Assembly (NCBI GenBank): GCA_964292295.1
Contig: CAXYVC010000061.1
Coordinates: 1 to 15,339, forward strand
DNA length: 15,339 bases
Reading direction: 5' to 3'
Origin: CAXYVC01 sp964292295
Lineage (GTDB): Bacteria; Acidobacteriota; Holophagae; Holophagales; Holophagaceae
Shown here: piece after piece, positions 14,525 through 15,339 of the stretch
How the letters are laid out: each line of letters opens with the position of its first letter
How positions within the stretch are numbered: position 1 is the stretch's first letter
Made by a program: the position numbers and the translations under genes
Notes under the pieces: generated by a model
What the model was told of the DNA's origin: nothing
The model's input: only the letters and a program-made list of their open reading frames with translations
Database searches by the model: none

Positions 14525-15028
14525 ATGATCGGTGCCGTCCTCAGCCTCCTCCTCGCCCTCGCCCCGGTGACGCCGGACGGCGGGGTCGTCACCGCCAAGG
14601 GCCAGCGCTTCCTGGCCGAGGTGGCGCGCACGCCCCAGGAGCAGGCCCGCGGCCTGATGTACCGCACGAACCTGGCCAAGGACCGCTGCATGTTCTTCTA
14701 CTACGAGGCGGACGGCCCCTACGGCATCTGGATGAAGAACTGCCTCATCGCCCTGGACGTGGTGTGGGTGGACGCGGCGGGCAGCGTGGTGGAGCTCGCG
14801 GAGAAGGTGCCGCCCTGCAGCCCCCTGCGCGGTGATGACTGCCCCAGCTATGGCGGCAACGTGGACGCCCGGCACTTCGTGGAGTTCCCGGCGGGAACCA
14901 TCCGGCGGCTGGCCCTGAAGAAGGGCGACCGCCTGGGCTGGAAGCTGAACTTCTCGGACGGCCAGACCGTCACCGGCGGCGCCCAGGGCCCGGCTCCCGC
15001 CCCGACCCGGAAGGGCCGCAGGAAGTAG
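14525..15028 (+). CDS. Exported DUF192-family protein
   Basis: A 167-residue protein: a short hydrophobic leader (about 1-14, VLSLLLALAPV), then the DUF192 domain from about 25 to 140. Family motifs are ARTPQEQARGLMYR, WMKNCLIALDVVWVD, then VVELAEKVPPC, and FVEFPAGTIRRLALKKGDRL. The role of DUF192 is not known; members are usually exported or lipoprotein-like single-domain proteins. Four cysteines (C55, C74 and two in CSPLRGDDCPSY) could form disulfides. The tail is Pro/Lys-rich. GGGAG lies six bases before the ATG. It is a single-gene unit, divergent from the DUF5916 gene and ending three bases before a convergent partial gene. Confidence 0.9.
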   Translation: MIGAVLSLLLALAPVTPDGGVVTAKGQRFLAEVARTPQEQARGLMYRTNLAKDRCMFFYYEADGPYGIWMKNCLIALDVVWVDAAGSVVELAEKVPPCSPLRGDDCPSYGGNVDARHFVEFPAGTIRRLALKKGDRLGWKLNFSDGQTVTGGAQGPAPAPTRKGRRK

Positions 15029-15031
15029 GCC

Positions 15032-15337
15032 CTAGCCTTCCCCCTCCCGCCGCTTCTTGCTGAAGGGGCGGGCGAGGGCGCGCACGGCCTCCGGGGGCGC
15101 GGGCAGGTCGGGTATGGAGAGGGGGGAGATCTGGTGGTCGCCCAGCACCTTCCAGGCCCGGGCCTGGCGGGGCAGGCGCTCGGGCTGCATGACCTCCCAG
15201 CCCTGGGCGTAGGGCACGAAGGGGGGCATCACCAGCGCGAATCCGGTGTAGAGGAAGGCGGGATAGCGCAGCCAGGACTCCCCGGCGGGCCCCTCCGGCA
15301 GGGGGGCGGCGAAGAGGGGGTGCACGCCGCCGTTGAT
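15032..15337 (-). CDS. C-terminal part of an unrecognised protein
   Basis: The frame is open from the right edge to TAG at 15034, giving the last 101 residues. The first visible residues read Ile-Asn-Gly-Gly-Val-His-Pro-Leu-Phe; a GTG there is probably an internal valine rather than a start. A Trp/Tyr/Pro-rich hydrophobic stretch follows (LYTGFALVMPPFVPYAQGW), then a polar region and a basic tail (SKKRREGEG). I do not recognise the family. High codon G/C at the third position and a 3-base gap to the convergent DUF192 gene support it being real. The start and function lie outside the window. Confidence 0.6.
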   Translation of the reverse strand: MNGGVHPLFAAPLPEGPAGESWLRYPAFLYTGFALVMPPFVPYAQGWEVMQPERLPRQARAWKVLGDHQISPLSIPDLPAPPEAVRALARPFSKKRREGEG

Positions 15338-15339
15338 CC

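Overview
This is a GC-rich chromosomal window from a free-living Gram-negative bacterium. An outer-membrane lipoprotein-carrier (LolA-like) protein, a predicted beta-barrel and a large CBM9/DUF5916 surface protein imply a double membrane. Gene style and content (ThyX, WalJ-type hydrolase, small FSA/TalC-type transaldolase, winged-helix-regulated ABC module) remind me of Acidobacteriota, class Holophagae (Geothrix-like). That placement is inference from protein style, not a database result. No phage, transposase, CRISPR, rRNA or tRNA was seen, and no stretch over 300 bases lacks a gene.

Layout. (1) Positions 1-4607, minus strand: a tightly packed six-gene run transcribed right to left: CPBP intramembrane protease, SDR oxidoreductase, WalJ/YycJ-type metallo-beta-lactamase-fold hydrolase, predicted outer-membrane barrel, LolA-like carrier, and a zinc-ribbon protein cut by the window edge. 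(2) Positions 4721-7888, plus strand: a four-gene module joined by overlaps: six-helix membrane protein, winged-helix regulator, ABC ATPase and a large permease. A promoter with a perfect 10-bp palindrome between its -35 and -10 boxes precedes it, so self-regulation is a reasonable hypothesis. (3) Positions 7896-11181, minus strand: a secreted TPR protein, an acyl-CoA carboxyltransferase preceded by a small Ala/Lys/Pro-rich exported protein, and a transaldolase. Two strong GC hairpins separate the transcription units. (4) Positions 11337-12014, plus strand: thyX, whose active-site signature looks unusual. (5) Positions 12011-14425, minus strand: the DUF5916 surface protein, whose stop codon shares a CTAG with the thyX stop. 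(6) Positions 14525-15028, plus strand: an exported DUF192 protein. It converges on an unrecognised gene cut by the right edge.

Most of the window is ordinary metabolism and envelope biology. The best candidates for something undescribed are the self-contained four-gene ABC module with its operator-like promoter, the ThyX signature variant, and the coupled barrel/LolA pair. Initiation signals are usually a good Shine-Dalgarno sequence. Several transcription units also share a TATAAT-like box 18-24 bases before the start codon with no convincing -35.
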